The notes under the pieces: model-generated
The model's input: the letters and a program-made list of their open reading frames with translations, nothing else
What the model was told of the DNA's origin: nothing
Databases searched by the model: none
Translations under genes and position numbers: made by a program
Assembly: GCA_037045265.1 (NCBI GenBank)
Contig: JBAOHV010000036.1
Location: 1-64,000, forward strand
Length of the DNA stretch: 64,000 bases
Origin: JBAOHV01 sp037045265
GTDB lineage: Bacteria > Actinomycetota > Acidimicrobiia > Acidimicrobiales > Microtrichaceae
Direction of reading: 5' to 3'
Shown: in pieces, positions 44,824-54,184 of the stretch
Layout of the letters: each line of letters begins with the position of its first letter
Position numbering within the stretch: the first letter of the stretch is position 1

Positions 44824-47600
44824 CCGCTCGCCCCTTCGCTGTCCTCGCCGAACGCCTCGAAAGCCATGTAGACCAAGCCCACCACGACCAGATAGACGCC
44901 CAGGTCGAAGGCCAGCGCCGACGAGAAGGCGACCGACCCCAGTACGGGCAGCTCCTGATTCCAGTAGCCGTTGTCCAGCAACGCCCTGCCGCTGAGCAGC
45001 GGCACGAAAGCGGTTGTTCCGGCCACAAGCAGGCCGCTGCCCAGGATCGTCCATGGTTGTGGGCGCACCAGCGAGCGCACGTCACGGATGCCACCGGCGA
45101 CATAGCGCAAGGCCACCGCAGCACCGGCCACCAGGCCGCCCACGAACCCTCCCCCGGGGTCGTTGTGGCCGGCGACAAGCAAGTAGATCGAGACGACGAA
45201 TGCGACGTAGACGAGGACGCGCACCACGCCGTCGACGAACACGAAGCGACCTGTCCCGGCCGGCCCGGTCCCTTCGGGGTTGTCGAGGACGGATCCCAGG
45301 ACTCCGCGCCTACCCACGCGCGCGAGTGCGACTGCACCGATCGCGGCGACCGCGACGACGCTGATCTCGCCCAGCGTGTCGAGACCCCGGAAGTCGACGA
45401 GGATCACGTTGACCACGTTGCGGCCGTGACCGTCCGGCAGAGCGTTGGCCACCATCTCGTTGCTCACCTCGCGCGGCAGCGGCGACTGGGCCGCAGCCAG
45501 GGCGAACACGAACACCGCCGTTCCGACAAGCGCCGACACGGCGATCCGCAGACTCTTGGTGAGAGTCGTCGAGCGCCGCTCGAAGCGGACCGGTAGTCGC
45601 CGGAACGTCAGGACGAAGAGCACTGTGGTCAGGGTCTCGACAGCGGCCTGGGTCAGCGCCAGGTCCGGAGCGCCGTGCATGACGAACAGCGCCGACAGCG
45701 CGTAGCCGACCACACCCAGCAGGATCGCGACCGACAGTCGATGGCGTACGACTGCCGTGCCCAGAGCCGCGCCGAGCATCACCGCTACCACGGGCACCTG
45801 GGCCCAGTGGTCGACCACCACCGGCAGGTCGGACCACATGCCGCTCGTTGCCAGGACTGCCAGCGGCACCGTCATGACCGTCGTCAGGATGACACCGACA
45901 TAGACCGGCATGGAGCCGACCTGGACCCAACCGGTCACTCTTTTCGCGACGTTGAGGATCCCGTGGATCGAGGCGTCGTACAGATCGCCGCCGGTCGGGA
46001 GACGGCCCCGGCCGATGTCACCGAGTCGCGGGGACAGGAAGAAGAGCGCAACCCCTGACGCAAGCGCCACCGCCGAAAGGCCGAGCGCCAGGTTGAGCCC
46101 GTGCCACACGGCCAGGTGCTGCGTGATCCGGCTGCCGACCAGAGCCGATGCGGCTGTCCCGATCAGCCGGTCGACCAGCTCCGGCACGACCCCGAACAAC
46201 ACCGTTGCGGCAACGAGGACGACAGGGACGGCCGCGAACACCAGCCCAGGAGCGTGTGGATCCAGTGCGTCCGTCGAATGCTCGGGCCGGTGGAGGTGAC
46301 CGGTCACGCCTGCCACGAATCGGCACGCGTATCCGACCGTCAGCGCCGAGCCGGCCACCAGGGCCAGGACCAGAGCGACGGTCCAGCCCATCGGGCCATT
46401 GGCGGCAGCATCAAGGGCGGCCTCTTTGGCGATGAACCCGAACGTCAGCGGGATTCCCGCCATCGATGCGGCGGCGACGACAGCAACGCCTCTGGTCAGT
46501 CGCCATCCCTGCCCGACATCGGCCGGTATGCGGCGCACATCCCTGGTTCCCAGACCGTGATCGACCACTCCGACGACCATGAAGAGCGCCGCCTTGTAGA
46601 GGGCGTGGGCGACGAGAAGCGCACACCCGGCGAAGCTCGCTGCTCCGTATCCCAGTCCGAACATGACGATCATGAATCCGAGCTGGCCGATGGTTCCGTA
46701 GGCCAGGATGAGCTTCAGGTCGTGCTCGCGCATCGCGCGGGCGCCTGCTGCCAACATCGACCACGACCCCACGATCACTATCAGCGCCCGCCAGCCAGGA
46801 TGCGCGATCGCGAACACCGGAGCGAAGCGGGCGATCAGATACACACCCGCCTTCACCATCGTCGCCGAATGCAGGTAGGCACTCACAGGCGTAGGAGCGA
46901 CCATCGCACCCGGCAACCAGGCGTGGAAGGGGTACTGCGCCGACTTCGTGAAAGCACCGAGGGCGATCAGCACCAACGCCACGGTGACAGGGGTCCCCGA
47001 TGGCGGCTCGGCAAGTATCCCGCTCAGCTGATAGGTGCCGGCCGCCCGGCCGAGCACCACCAGTCCCAGGAGGAGACACAGCCCACCGGCGCCGGTGATG
47101 AGGATCGCCTGTTGAGCGGCGACGCGTGCGGACGCCTTGCGGAACTGGTTCCCGACCAGCAGGAACGAGAACACCGACGTCAGCTCCCACGCGCCGTAGA
47201 GCACGAGCACGTTGTCGGCCACGACGACCGCGAGCATCGCCCCCGCGAAGAGCACGAGCAGCCCGGCGGTTCGGCCCACCTCTGACGGCTCCCCGCCGGC
47301 GAAGTAGCTGCGCCCGTAGACGAAGACCCCGACACCGATCCCTGCCACGATGAGCACCATCAGAGCGGCGAAGGCGTCAACTCGCAGATCGACCGCCAAA
47401 CCCAGCGAGGGAACCCACTCCACTCGCTCGACGACAGGATCACCGTCCAGCACCCGCTGCAGGTGAGATCCCATCCACACCAACGCCGCCGCGGGCGCCA
47501 GCGCTCCGACGAGCAGGGCTCGCACACCTGCACGGGTCCACAGCAGAAGACCGACGCCGAGCCCCAGGTGGAGCAGGAGCACCTGTACCAGGGAGATCAC
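44820..47600 (-). CDS. mnhA: Mrp/Mnh Na+/H+ antiporter fused subunit A-B
   Basis: A 926-residue first subunit. The NuoL-like part holds GAWELTSVFSFLLVGNQF, KSAQYPFHAWLPGAMVAPTPVSAYLHSATMVKAG (channel Lys and loop), and LILAYGTIGQLGFM. The MrpA C-terminal domain (APDLALTQAAVETLTTVLFVL) follows, and then an MrpB domain fused at the end (AGHNDPGGGFVGGLVAGAA). GTG at 47600 is preferred over an ATG 60 bases upstream because hydrophobic helix one starts there. It is the first gene of the A(B)CDEFG operon; all joins overlap. Confidence 0.92.
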   Translation of the reverse strand: MISLVQVLLLHLGLGVGLLLWTRAGVRALLVGALAPAAALVWMGSHLQRVLDGDPVVERVEWVPSLGLAVDLRVDAFAALMVLIVAGIGVGVFVYGRSYFAGGEPSEVGRTAGLLVLFAGAMLAVVVADNVLVLYGAWELTSVFSFLLVGNQFRKASARVAAQQAILITGAGGLCLLLGLVVLGRAAGTYQLSGILAEPPSGTPVTVALVLIALGAFTKSAQYPFHAWLPGAMVAPTPVSAYLHSATMVKAGVYLIARFAPVFAIAHPGWRALIVIVGSWSMLAAGARAMREHDLKLILAYGTIGQLGFMIVMFGLGYGAASFAGCALLVAHALYKAALFMVVGVVDHGLGTRDVRRIPADVGQGWRLTRGVAVVAAASMAGIPLTFGFIAKEAALDAAANGPMGWTVALVLALVAGSALTVGYACRFVAGVTGHLHRPEHSTDALDPHAPGLVFAAVPVVLVAATVLFGVVPELVDRLIGTAASALVGSRITQHLAVWHGLNLALGLSAVALASGVALFFLSPRLGDIGRGRLPTGGDLYDASIHGILNVAKRVTGWVQVGSMPVYVGVILTTVMTVPLAVLATSGMWSDLPVVVDHWAQVPVVAVMLGAALGTAVVRHRLSVAILLGVVGYALSALFVMHGAPDLALTQAAVETLTTVLFVLTFRRLPVRFERRSTTLTKSLRIAVSALVGTAVFVFALAAAQSPLPREVSNEMVANALPDGHGRNVVNVILVDFRGLDTLGEISVVAVAAIGAVALARVGRRGVLGSVLDNPEGTGPAGTGRFVFVDGVVRVLVYVAFVVSIYLLVAGHNDPGGGFVGGLVAGAAVALRYVAGGIRDVRSLVRPQPWTILGSGLLVAGTTAFVPLLSGRALLDNGYWNQELPVLGSVAFSSALAFDLGVYLVVVGLVYMAFEAFGEDSEGASG

Positions 47601-47704
47601 GGACCGGGCCGCTCCTCTGCTGGAACCATGGCAGTGGGCGACATCGGCGACACCGTACAAGAGCCCATGGCGTGCTCGGGGTCAGCTCAGCCGGGAACTG
47701 CTGC

Positions 47705-48664
47705 TCAACTACCGGTCACGTCCCTGAACGCCTGGACCACTTCGCGGTGGCACTCCTCGATGATGTCGGCTCCACCGTGTGCCGACAGCATCAGGCGGAT
47801 GTCTGTGACACCCGCCTCCACCAAGGGGTGAACCTGGGCCATCGTGGCGTCCAGGTCGACCATTCCCGACCCCGAAGTGATTCGTCTGATCGACGAGGCG
47901 ACCTGCACCCCGTCGAAGTCACCGCCTTCCGATTCGACCAGGGCCCGCATCCGCGGGATGGATCTCCCGACGTCGTCTGCCGACTCGCCCCATGGGATCC
48001 ACCCCGCTCCGAACCGAGCGATCCGCCTGGCCACTCGACGGTTGACCGAGCCGCCCACCCACACCGGCACGCCCCCGGGTTGAACCGGTTTGGGCATCGT
48101 GTGGATCCGTTCGAAGCTGAGCAGGTCGTCCTCGAACTCAGCGACACCGTCCTGCCACAGGGTTGCCATGACCGCGAGCGTGTGATCCAACTGCGGGCCT
48201 CGCCCCTCGAAGGACACTCCTGCGGCGTCGTACTCGGCGCGCTGCCACCCCACTCCGACGCCCAGGTCCACGCGTCCGTTCGAGATCACGTCGAGGGTTG
48301 CCAGAGTCTTGGCCAGTGACAACGGGTTGCGCAGAGCCGCTAGGAGGATGTTGGTGCCCAGGCGGATCCGATCGGTTACAGCTGCCACGCCTGCCAGCAC
48401 GGTGAGCGGCTCCAGCCAGTGCCCGTCTGGTCCCGTGGGCTGTCGACCACCGGCTGTACCGCCGAGCTCGGGGCGACCGTAGTCGTCGAGCTGTTCTCCG
48501 AACGCAAGGTGGTCCGACACCAGCAGCCGGTCGATTCCCGCGCGGTCGGCCGCCTGAGCGGTGGCCAGGATGCGCTCCCACGACGGTGGCTGGTCACCGA
48601 AGGTGATCAGGGTGGTGGAGAGCTGCGGTACGGGGAGTTGCGCGGCGGGGCGTGGCGGGCTCAT
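47705..48664 (-). CDS. LLM-class F420-dependent oxidoreductase-like protein
   Basis: A 319-residue luciferase-like barrel protein. Marks are RLLVSDHLAFGEQL, PLTVLAGVAAVTDRIRLGTNI, NPLSLAKTLATLDVISNGRVDLGVGVGW and PVWVGGSVNRRVARRIARFGAGW. These are typical of actinobacterial enzymes that use coenzyme F420 for hydride transfer. The substrate is unknown. ATG at 48664 overlaps the SnoaL-like gene stop (ATGA), so the two form one unit. Confidence 0.85.
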   Translation of the reverse strand: MSPPRPAAQLPVPQLSTTLITFGDQPPSWERILATAQAADRAGIDRLLVSDHLAFGEQLDDYGRPELGGTAGGRQPTGPDGHWLEPLTVLAGVAAVTDRIRLGTNILLAALRNPLSLAKTLATLDVISNGRVDLGVGVGWQRAEYDAAGVSFEGRGPQLDHTLAVMATLWQDGVAEFEDDLLSFERIHTMPKPVQPGGVPVWVGGSVNRRVARRIARFGAGWIPWGESADDVGRSIPRMRALVESEGGDFDGVQVASSIRRITSGSGMVDLDATMAQVHPLVEAGVTDIRLMLSAHGGADIIEECHREVVQAFRDVTGS

Positions 48665-49167
48665 CGGGCCTCCGTCGGTCGAGGCAGTGCCGACATCGAC
48701 ACACTGTGGTGGTCGGTCCAGCGGAGGTCCAAAGTCCTGTGGCCGATCCTCCACCCCGACCCGCCGAAGATGTACTCGTCCAGATAGCAGATGTACATCA
48801 CCTTGTCGCTGCCGACCTCCGGTGCGTCATCGGACCCGCGCTCCAGGTGATGGGCGACGCAGTAGACCTCGCCGGCCGCTGAGCCTGCACCGGTCGGCCG
48901 GTAGGTGCCCTGCCCCACCAGATGGAACGTCCGGTGGTAGCGGGACAGCAGACCGGGCACGACGGACAACTCGTCGTGCCCACGCAGCGTACGTACGGGA
49001 GGGCCAGGGACCGTCAGGGCACCATCGTCGGTGAACACCGACAGGAAGCGCTCAACGTCGCCGCGGTCGGCTGCGACCGCGTACTCACGACTCAGCGCAT
49101 GGAGCGCCGCCTCATCGAGCGAAGTCCCTTCACCGTCCTTCGGAGGTCGGTTCGCTGGCATCGACAC
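48661..49167 (-). CDS. SnoaL-like (NTF2-fold) protein
   Basis: A 168-residue cone-shaped NTF2-like protein: ALHALSREYAVAADRGDVERFLSVFTDDGALTV at the front, and the strands YHRTFHLVGQGTYRP, AAGEVYCVAHHLE and WRIGHRTLDLRWTDHHS. Such proteins are isomerases, dehydratases or ligand carriers in ring-compound metabolism. It is translated together with the F420-dependent oxidoreductase gene, so they may act on the same compound. ATG at 49167 or 49161. Confidence 0.8.
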   Translation of the reverse strand: MSMPANRPPKDGEGTSLDEAALHALSREYAVAADRGDVERFLSVFTDDGALTVPGPPVRTLRGHDELSVVPGLLSRYHRTFHLVGQGTYRPTGAGSAAGEVYCVAHHLERGSDDAPEVGSDKVMYICYLDEYIFGGSGWRIGHRTLDLRWTDHHSVSMSALPRPTEAR

Positions 49168-49219
49168 ATCCTGTCAGCCTGCACCCGCTCGTAGGGTCAG
49201 CCGCCGCGGTGTCGGCCCG

Positions 49220-50068
49220 TCAGAGTCCCAGTGCCGGGGGCAGCTTCTGTTCGGTGAGACGGGCGATCGACACGTCGACGCCGAGCTCCTCGCCCATCTC
49301 GATGGCGAACGCGATGTCCTTGAGCCCCAAGGCCGCCGCATGCTCGAAGTAGGGTCGGAGCGGATCGTCGGCCTCCATCGGCCCCGCAGTGGAGCGCACC
49401 ATGATCGCCCCGGCGCCGCCGCTGAGAGCATCCGAGTGCAGCACCACCTGGGCCAGCTTGCGGATGTCCAGCCCTGACGCCTCGGCAAGTCGCATCGACT
49501 CGCCGACGGCTGCGTACGAGGCGAAGGTGATCAGGTTCCTGGCGATCTTGGTGCGGGTGCCGGCACCGGCGTCTCCCATCCGCTTGATCATCCCGCCGAA
49601 CGTCTGAAGCACCGGAAGTGCCCGCTCGAAGGCATCCCTGTCGCCGCCAACCATGATCGCCAGCTCGCCCTGACGCGCCCCCATGGCTCCCCCGCTCACC
49701 GGAGCGTCGAGCACCGCGATGTCGTGGCGTGCCCCCATCTCGGCGAAGTCCGCGGCCTGCTCGACGCTGATCGTCGAATGGACCACGACAACCGTGCCCG
49801 GGCTCGCGTTGGCAAGGATGCCACTGTCGCCGCCGAGCAGGGAGCGGACCTGGTCCCCCGTCTGCACCATGATGCAGATCACGTCGCATTCAGTCGCGAC
49901 CTGCTGCACCGAATCGGCCGATGTCGCGCCGCCTTCGACGAAGCTCTCGACGGCCTCGGGCCGGCGATCCAGTACGAACAGGCCGCCTGGCCAACCGATG
50001 AGCTGCTCGCACATCGGAGCCCCTATGTCGCCCACCCCGATGAACCCGACCACTGCTGTTTCGTCCAC
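49220..50068 (-). CDS. 3-hydroxyisobutyrate dehydrogenase-family oxidoreductase
   Basis: A 282-residue beta-hydroxyacid dehydrogenase: nucleotide fold VVGFIGVGDIGAPMCEQL, FVLDRRPEAVESF, then the substrate signature DAPVSGGAMGARQGELAIM and the catalytic Lys region GAGTRTKIARNLITFASY. It would oxidise a 3-hydroxy acid with NAD(P). GTG at 50068 starts just before the fold; an earlier ATG adds 39 unlikely residues. It lies about 50 bases from the SnoaL-like gene on the same strand. Confidence 0.85.
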   Translation of the reverse strand: MDETAVVGFIGVGDIGAPMCEQLIGWPGGLFVLDRRPEAVESFVEGGATSADSVQQVATECDVICIMVQTGDQVRSLLGGDSGILANASPGTVVVVHSTISVEQAADFAEMGARHDIAVLDAPVSGGAMGARQGELAIMVGGDRDAFERALPVLQTFGGMIKRMGDAGAGTRTKIARNLITFASYAAVGESMRLAEASGLDIRKLAQVVLHSDALSGGAGAIMVRSTAGPMEADDPLRPYFEHAAALGLKDIAFAIEMGEELGVDVSIARLTEQKLPPALGL

Positions 50069-50317
50069 CCTCGGCACGCTACAGCTGTCGCCCCGCGCCC
50101 CAGGGGAAGGGTCGGTCGACGGCCGCGACCCAGTTGCCGTGCAGGCCGTTTGGCAGTGCGACTGGCGCGACCAACCATGCCACACGGTCCCCGCCCACCG
50201 ACCGGCACCCGCCTAGAAGCAAAGTGTGTTTGCCGTCATCGTCGCCGGGATTCGCCTAGTTCGCTGGCCGCTGAGAGCAGAGAGAACTGATTCGCCGCCT
50301 GCGCTAGACTTCGTGGA

Positions 50318-50716
50318 ATGGCGTCCTACGGAACCTCGCAGGTGGCTGATCTGCTCGGCGTCAGCGCCGACACCATCCGCCGTTGGGGGGACGAGGGAAG
50401 GCTCACTTTGGAGCGCGGCGAGGGCGGACACCTGTCGGTCGACGGCCGAGAGCTCGCCCGCTACCTGTCCGAACAGGCCCATGCCTACGAGCCCGACTCG
50501 GTGATGGCGCAGTCCGCGAGGAACCGCTTCACCGGGATCATCACCCGCGTTGAACGCGACAAGTTGGTGGCCGTGGTCGAGATCCACTCCCCGCCACATC
50601 GGCTGGTGTCGCTGATGACACGCGAGGCCGCCGACGAGCTGGCCCTGCAACCGGGAGATCTGGCCACCGCTGCGGTCAAGTCGACCAACGTCGTCGTCGA
50701 GCTCCCGGCGACCTGA
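50318..50716 (+). CDS. Helix-turn-helix plus TOBE-domain molybdate regulator
   Basis: A 132-residue protein with an N-terminal MerR/excisionase-type helix-turn-helix (YGTSQVADLLGVSADTIRRW) and a C-terminal TOBE (Mop-like) domain, NRFTGIITRVERDKLVAVVEI to LQPGDLATAAVKSTNVVVEL, which binds molybdate or tungstate. It stands 61 bases before modA on the same strand and most likely senses molybdate and controls the modABC transporter. Confidence 0.85.
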   Translation: MASYGTSQVADLLGVSADTIRRWGDEGRLTLERGEGGHLSVDGRELARYLSEQAHAYEPDSVMAQSARNRFTGIITRVERDKLVAVVEIHSPPHRLVSLMTREAADELALQPGDLATAAVKSTNVVVELPAT

Positions 50717-50720
50717 GCAT

Positions 50721-50766
50721 CCCCGAGCACCAACTCTCCGAAGCACCAACCCTCCCGAGCACCACC
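50721..50766. repeat. Three imperfect 15-16 bp direct repeats before modA
   Basis: CCCCGAGCACCAACT, CTCCGAAGCACCAACC and CTCCCGAGCACCACC follow one another without gaps between the stop of the regulator and the modA start. The shared core is CCGA-GCACCA. The spacing of about 16 bases would place the copies one and a half helical turns apart. Confidence 0.7.
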
Positions 50767-50777
50767 AGGACCCGACC

Positions 50778-51578
50778 TTGAACAAGATCATCAAGCTCTC
50801 CGTCACCGCACTCCTGGCACTGGCGTTCGTCGCCTCGAGCTGCGGCTCCGACGACACCGAGTCGACGACCACCACTTCCCCTGCATCCGGCCGGGAGTTG
50901 ACAGGTGACATCACGGTGTCGGCAGCAGCGTCGCTCACCGAGTCGTTCACGACGATAAGGGACGAGTTCGTCAGAGCGAACCCGGACACGACGGTGACGA
51001 TCAACTTCGGGTCGTCGGGGCAGCTGTCCACCCAGATCCAAGAGGGAGCACCGGTCGACGTCGCCGCGTTCGCGGACGAGGCGCCCATGTCGGCCCTTGA
51101 CGAAGCCGGCCTTCTCGCCGCGCCCGCAACGATCTTCGCTCGCAACGAACTGGTCATCGTCACCAAACCCGGCAACCCCAAGGGCATCGACACCCTCGAC
51201 GATCTGGCGACAGCGGGCGTCGTGTCGCTGTGCGCAACCACCGCACCGTGCGGCAAGTACGCCGACCAGATCCTCCAGACTGCCGGTGTCGTCCTCCCCG
51301 ATTCGAGCATCACCCGGGGCCAGGACGTCAAGGCCACCCTCACCGCGGTCACCGAGGGTGACGCCGAGGCAGCGATCGTGTACGTCACCGACGCCGAGGC
51401 GGCCGGCTCTGGCGTGGACACCGTCGACATACCCGAGACCGACAACGTGGTCGCCAGCTACCCGATAGCTGTCACCGCGGCCACCACGAACGAGGAGACA
51501 GCAAAGGCATTCGCTGACTTCGTCCTGGGAGAGCGGGGCCAGGACGTGCTGCGGGCTGCCGGCTTCCTCTCCCCGTGA
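50778..51578 (+). CDS. modA: Molybdate ABC transporter substrate-binding lipoprotein
   Basis: A 266-residue type II binding protein that captures molybdate outside the membrane. Lipoprotein signal ending VASSC with an acidic Ser/Thr linker, then ITVSAAASLTESFTTI, INFGSSGQLSTQIQEGAPVDVAAFAD (oxyanion contacts), and EGDAEAAIVYVTDAEAAG near the end. TTG start at 50778, with no strong ribosome site; the signal peptide fixes the frame. Its stop overlaps modB (GTGA). Confidence 0.92.
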   Translation: MNKIIKLSVTALLALAFVASSCGSDDTESTTTTSPASGRELTGDITVSAAASLTESFTTIRDEFVRANPDTTVTINFGSSGQLSTQIQEGAPVDVAAFADEAPMSALDEAGLLAAPATIFARNELVIVTKPGNPKGIDTLDDLATAGVVSLCATTAPCGKYADQILQTAGVVLPDSSITRGQDVKATLTAVTEGDAEAAIVYVTDAEAAGSGVDTVDIPETDNVVASYPIAVTAATTNEETAKAFADFVLGERGQDVLRAAGFLSP

Positions 51579-52366
51579 CCTCGGCCCGGCGGCGGCCACC
51601 GCTCCCTGTGGTCATCACCGCCGGGCTGACCGTCGCGTTCTTCGCGTTGCCACTCATCGGCCTGTTGCGACGGGCCTCCTGGGCCACCTTCATCGCCGAC
51701 CTCGGCGCCCCAGAGTCCCGTGAAGCGCTCCGGTTGTCGCTCGTCTGTTCGCTCAGCGCGACAGCGCTGTCGATCCTGTTCGGAATGCCGCTCGCCTGGT
51801 TGCTTGCAAGAGTGGTCTTCACCGGCCGGGCGCTGGTCCGCGGGTTGGTGCTGTTGCCGCTGGTGCTCCCGCCGGTTGTCGGTGGGGTCGCGCTTCTCAC
51901 TGCCTTCAGCCGCCGCGGCATCGTCGGGGCGCACCTCTACGACTGGTTCGGAGTACAGCTCACCTTCTCTACGTTGGGTGCGATCCTGGCCGAGACGTTC
52001 GTGTCGCTTCCGTTCTTCGTGATCACGGTCGAAGCAGGGCTGCGGTCCATGGATCGCCGGTACGAGGACGTAGCCGCGACGCTCGGGGCCAGTCGGCGGG
52101 TCGCGTTCCAACGGGTGACCCTGCCGCTGATCGCCCCGACCGTCGCCGCCGGAGCGGTGCTGGCCTGGGCGCGAGCGCTTGGCGAGTTCGGAGCGACGAT
52201 CACCTTCGCCGGCAACATCGTCGGCCGCACCCAGACTCTGCCCCTTGCCGTCTACCTGCAGCTCGAATCGAACCCCGACATGGCGATCGCCCTCAGCCTC
52301 GTGCTCCTCGCCGTCTCGCTGACCGTGATCGTCTCTCTCCGCGACCGCTGGCTGGGGCCGTCGTGA
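51575..52366 (+). CDS. modB: Molybdate ABC transporter permease
   Basis: A 263-residue inner membrane permease with about six helices: ITAGLTVAFFALPLIGLL, EALRLSLVCSLSATALSILF, LVRGLVLLPLVLPPVVGGVAL and others. The ATPase-contact loop is EDVAATLGASRRVAFQRVTLPLIAP, followed by LAWARALGEFGATITFAGN, the mark of ModB. GTG start overlaps modA and the stop overlaps modC. Confidence 0.93.
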   Translation: MTSARRRPPLPVVITAGLTVAFFALPLIGLLRRASWATFIADLGAPESREALRLSLVCSLSATALSILFGMPLAWLLARVVFTGRALVRGLVLLPLVLPPVVGGVALLTAFSRRGIVGAHLYDWFGVQLTFSTLGAILAETFVSLPFFVITVEAGLRSMDRRYEDVAATLGASRRVAFQRVTLPLIAPTVAAGAVLAWARALGEFGATITFAGNIVGRTQTLPLAVYLQLESNPDMAIALSLVLLAVSLTVIVSLRDRWLGPS

Positions 52367-53436
52367 ACATGGGCACCTCTCCTCTGCTCTCGGCCGAGAT
52401 CTCGCTTCGCCTCGGGACGCTCGAGCTGAGCCTGAACCTCGAGCTCGAGCCGGGAGAGGTGCTGGCGCTGCTCGGTCCGAACGGTGCGGGCAAGACGACG
52501 GTCCTGCGTACTCTTGCCGGCCTGCAGAGCATCGATGCCGGGCGGATCGACCTCGACGGTCATGTCGTCGACGACCCGACGTCAGGGGTCTTCGTGCAAC
52601 CCGAGCACCGACCCGTGGGCGTCGTCTTCCAGGACCTCCTGCTGTTCCCCCACCTGAGCATTCTGGACAACGTCGCCTTCGGTCCGCGGGCGAGGGGCGC
52701 CGCCAGGTCCTCGGCCCGCGCCGCAGCGGCCGGGTGGATCGAGCGCGTCGGAATGACCGCTCACGCCGGATCCAAGCCGTCGGCGATCTCGGGTGGTCAG
52801 GCCCAGCGGGTCGCGTTGGCCAGGGCACTCGCCACCGGGCCGGACCTGCTGCTTCTCGACGAGCCACTCGCCGCCCTCGACGCTGCCTCGAGAGCAACCA
52901 CCCGACGCGACCTGCGCCGGCACCTCGCGGAGTTCAGCGGTGCGACCGTCATCGTGTCGCACGACCCGCTCGATGCTCTCGCCCTGGCGGACCGCGTCGT
53001 CATCCTCGAGTCGGGCTCGGTTACTCAGACAGGTCCGATCGCCGAGGTGACCACTCGACCCCGGACCGGGTACGTGGCTGACCTGCTCGGGGTCAACCTC
53101 CTCCGAGGCCACGCGGACGCCACGAAGGTCCGGATCGAAGGCTCATCGACCGTCGTGACGATCGCCGAGAACCGCAGCGGCCCGACCAACCTGCTCGTGC
53201 GACCCCGAGCGGTCGCGCTCCACGGCTCGGCACCCGACACCAGCGCCCGCAACGTATGGAGTTGCGACGTGACCGGCTTCGACCTGATGGGTGACCACGT
53301 CCGCGTTCACCTGGGCGGCGACATCGGCCTCGTCGCCGACGTGACTCCGGCGGCGGTGGCCGAGCTCGGCCTGGTCGAGGGGTCACACGTGTGGGCGTCG
53401 GTGAAGGCCACCGACATAGCTGCCTTCGAGTCCTGA
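52363..53436 (+). CDS. modC: Molybdate ABC transporter ATP-binding protein
   Basis: A 357-residue ATPase: Walker A GPNGAGKTT, Q-loop VVFQDLLLFPHL, signature ISGGQAQRVALARAL, Walker B LLLLDEPLAALDA and switch His VSHDPLDAL. A C-terminal TOBE-like domain (residues about 280-355, LLVRPRAVALHG to VWASVKATDIAAF) allows product inhibition by molybdate. GTG start overlaps modB (GTGA). Last gene of the operon, convergent with the LOR gene. Confidence 0.93.
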   Translation: MNMGTSPLLSAEISLRLGTLELSLNLELEPGEVLALLGPNGAGKTTVLRTLAGLQSIDAGRIDLDGHVVDDPTSGVFVQPEHRPVGVVFQDLLLFPHLSILDNVAFGPRARGAARSSARAAAAGWIERVGMTAHAGSKPSAISGGQAQRVALARALATGPDLLLLDEPLAALDAASRATTRRDLRRHLAEFSGATVIVSHDPLDALALADRVVILESGSVTQTGPIAEVTTRPRTGYVADLLGVNLLRGHADATKVRIEGSSTVVTIAENRSGPTNLLVRPRAVALHGSAPDTSARNVWSCDVTGFDLMGDHVRVHLGGDIGLVADVTPAAVAELGLVEGSHVWASVKATDIAAFES

Positions 53437-53468
53437 GGTACGGCGCGCACCGGGTCCGAACGGAGGCG

Positions 53469-53987
53469 CTAGTGGTCCACGCCCTGCGTCATGGCGTCCA
53501 CCGCCACTGTGGTGGCGATGATGAGAACCGGGTCGACGCTCTGGTCGATCTCGACCCCGTACGTCTCGCGAACACGGAACCACTTCTTCGATACCTCGGC
53601 GACCCGGTCGCCGTCGCGTTCGATCTCGTACTCGTGGTCGACGATGTTGCCGTGGACCTTCAGATCATCCCCGCCGTCGACCTCGACCTTGAAGTGGTCG
53701 CGGATGCCGACCATCCGCTTGGTGACCGTTGCGGAGCGGTCACCAAGATCGATCTTCATCTTGTCGCGCACCGTCAGCTTGCGCTCCTTGATCTCGGCAA
53801 CCTGGTTGCCGGCGGGGTCCTTCAGGATCCAGGTGTCGCGTATCCGCAGCGCCTTGCCGTCGACGAGGAAGGCACGCTGGCCCGCCTCGTCCTCGATCCA
53901 GTAGTCGTCACCCACGCTGAGCAGCCGCTGGCGCATCTGGAATCGAAGCAATGGCTGGTCGCCGCCTCGGTTGCGTAGCAGTCCCAT
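53469..53987 (-). CDS. LURP-one-related (LOR, tubby-like) protein
   Basis: A 172-residue beta-barrel protein: FQMRQRLLSVGDDYWIEDEAG, AFLVDGKALRIRDTWILKDPAG, VAEIKERKLTVRDKMKIDLG, then FKVEVDGGDDLKVHGNIVDHEYEIERDG and VAEVSKKWFRVRETYGVEI. This strand repeat is that of the LOR family, distant from Tubby and phospholipid scramblases; bacterial roles are unknown. ATG at 53987 has GGAGAG seven bases before it. The 197 bases to the next gene hold no feature I recognise. Confidence 0.8.
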   Translation of the reverse strand: MGLLRNRGGDQPLLRFQMRQRLLSVGDDYWIEDEAGQRAFLVDGKALRIRDTWILKDPAGNQVAEIKERKLTVRDKMKIDLGDRSATVTKRMVGIRDHFKVEVDGGDDLKVHGNIVDHEYEIERDGDRVAEVSKKWFRVRETYGVEIDQSVDPVLIIATTVAVDAMTQGVDH

Positions 53988-54184
53988 CGACACACTCTCC
54001 GTCCGGTCGAAGACCGACGCGATTCGTCGCCGGTCGGGGGCTCCCCCGGCGAATCGTAGGTCCTTGCAGGCATGCACGACGCTGCTGATGTGACCCTCGC
54101 TCTAGTCTCAGCGGTCGTCATGGGCTCGGTGAGCAGGGTGCCGTTCCCGTGTACGACCGAAGCGGCCTTGCCCTCGACTGATCG

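Noticed and set aside
50185..50318. Molybdenum-cofactor riboswitch upstream of the molybdate regulator
   Set aside because: No conserved Moco-riboswitch stems could be made out in this short stretch; the TOBE protein explains molybdate sensing.
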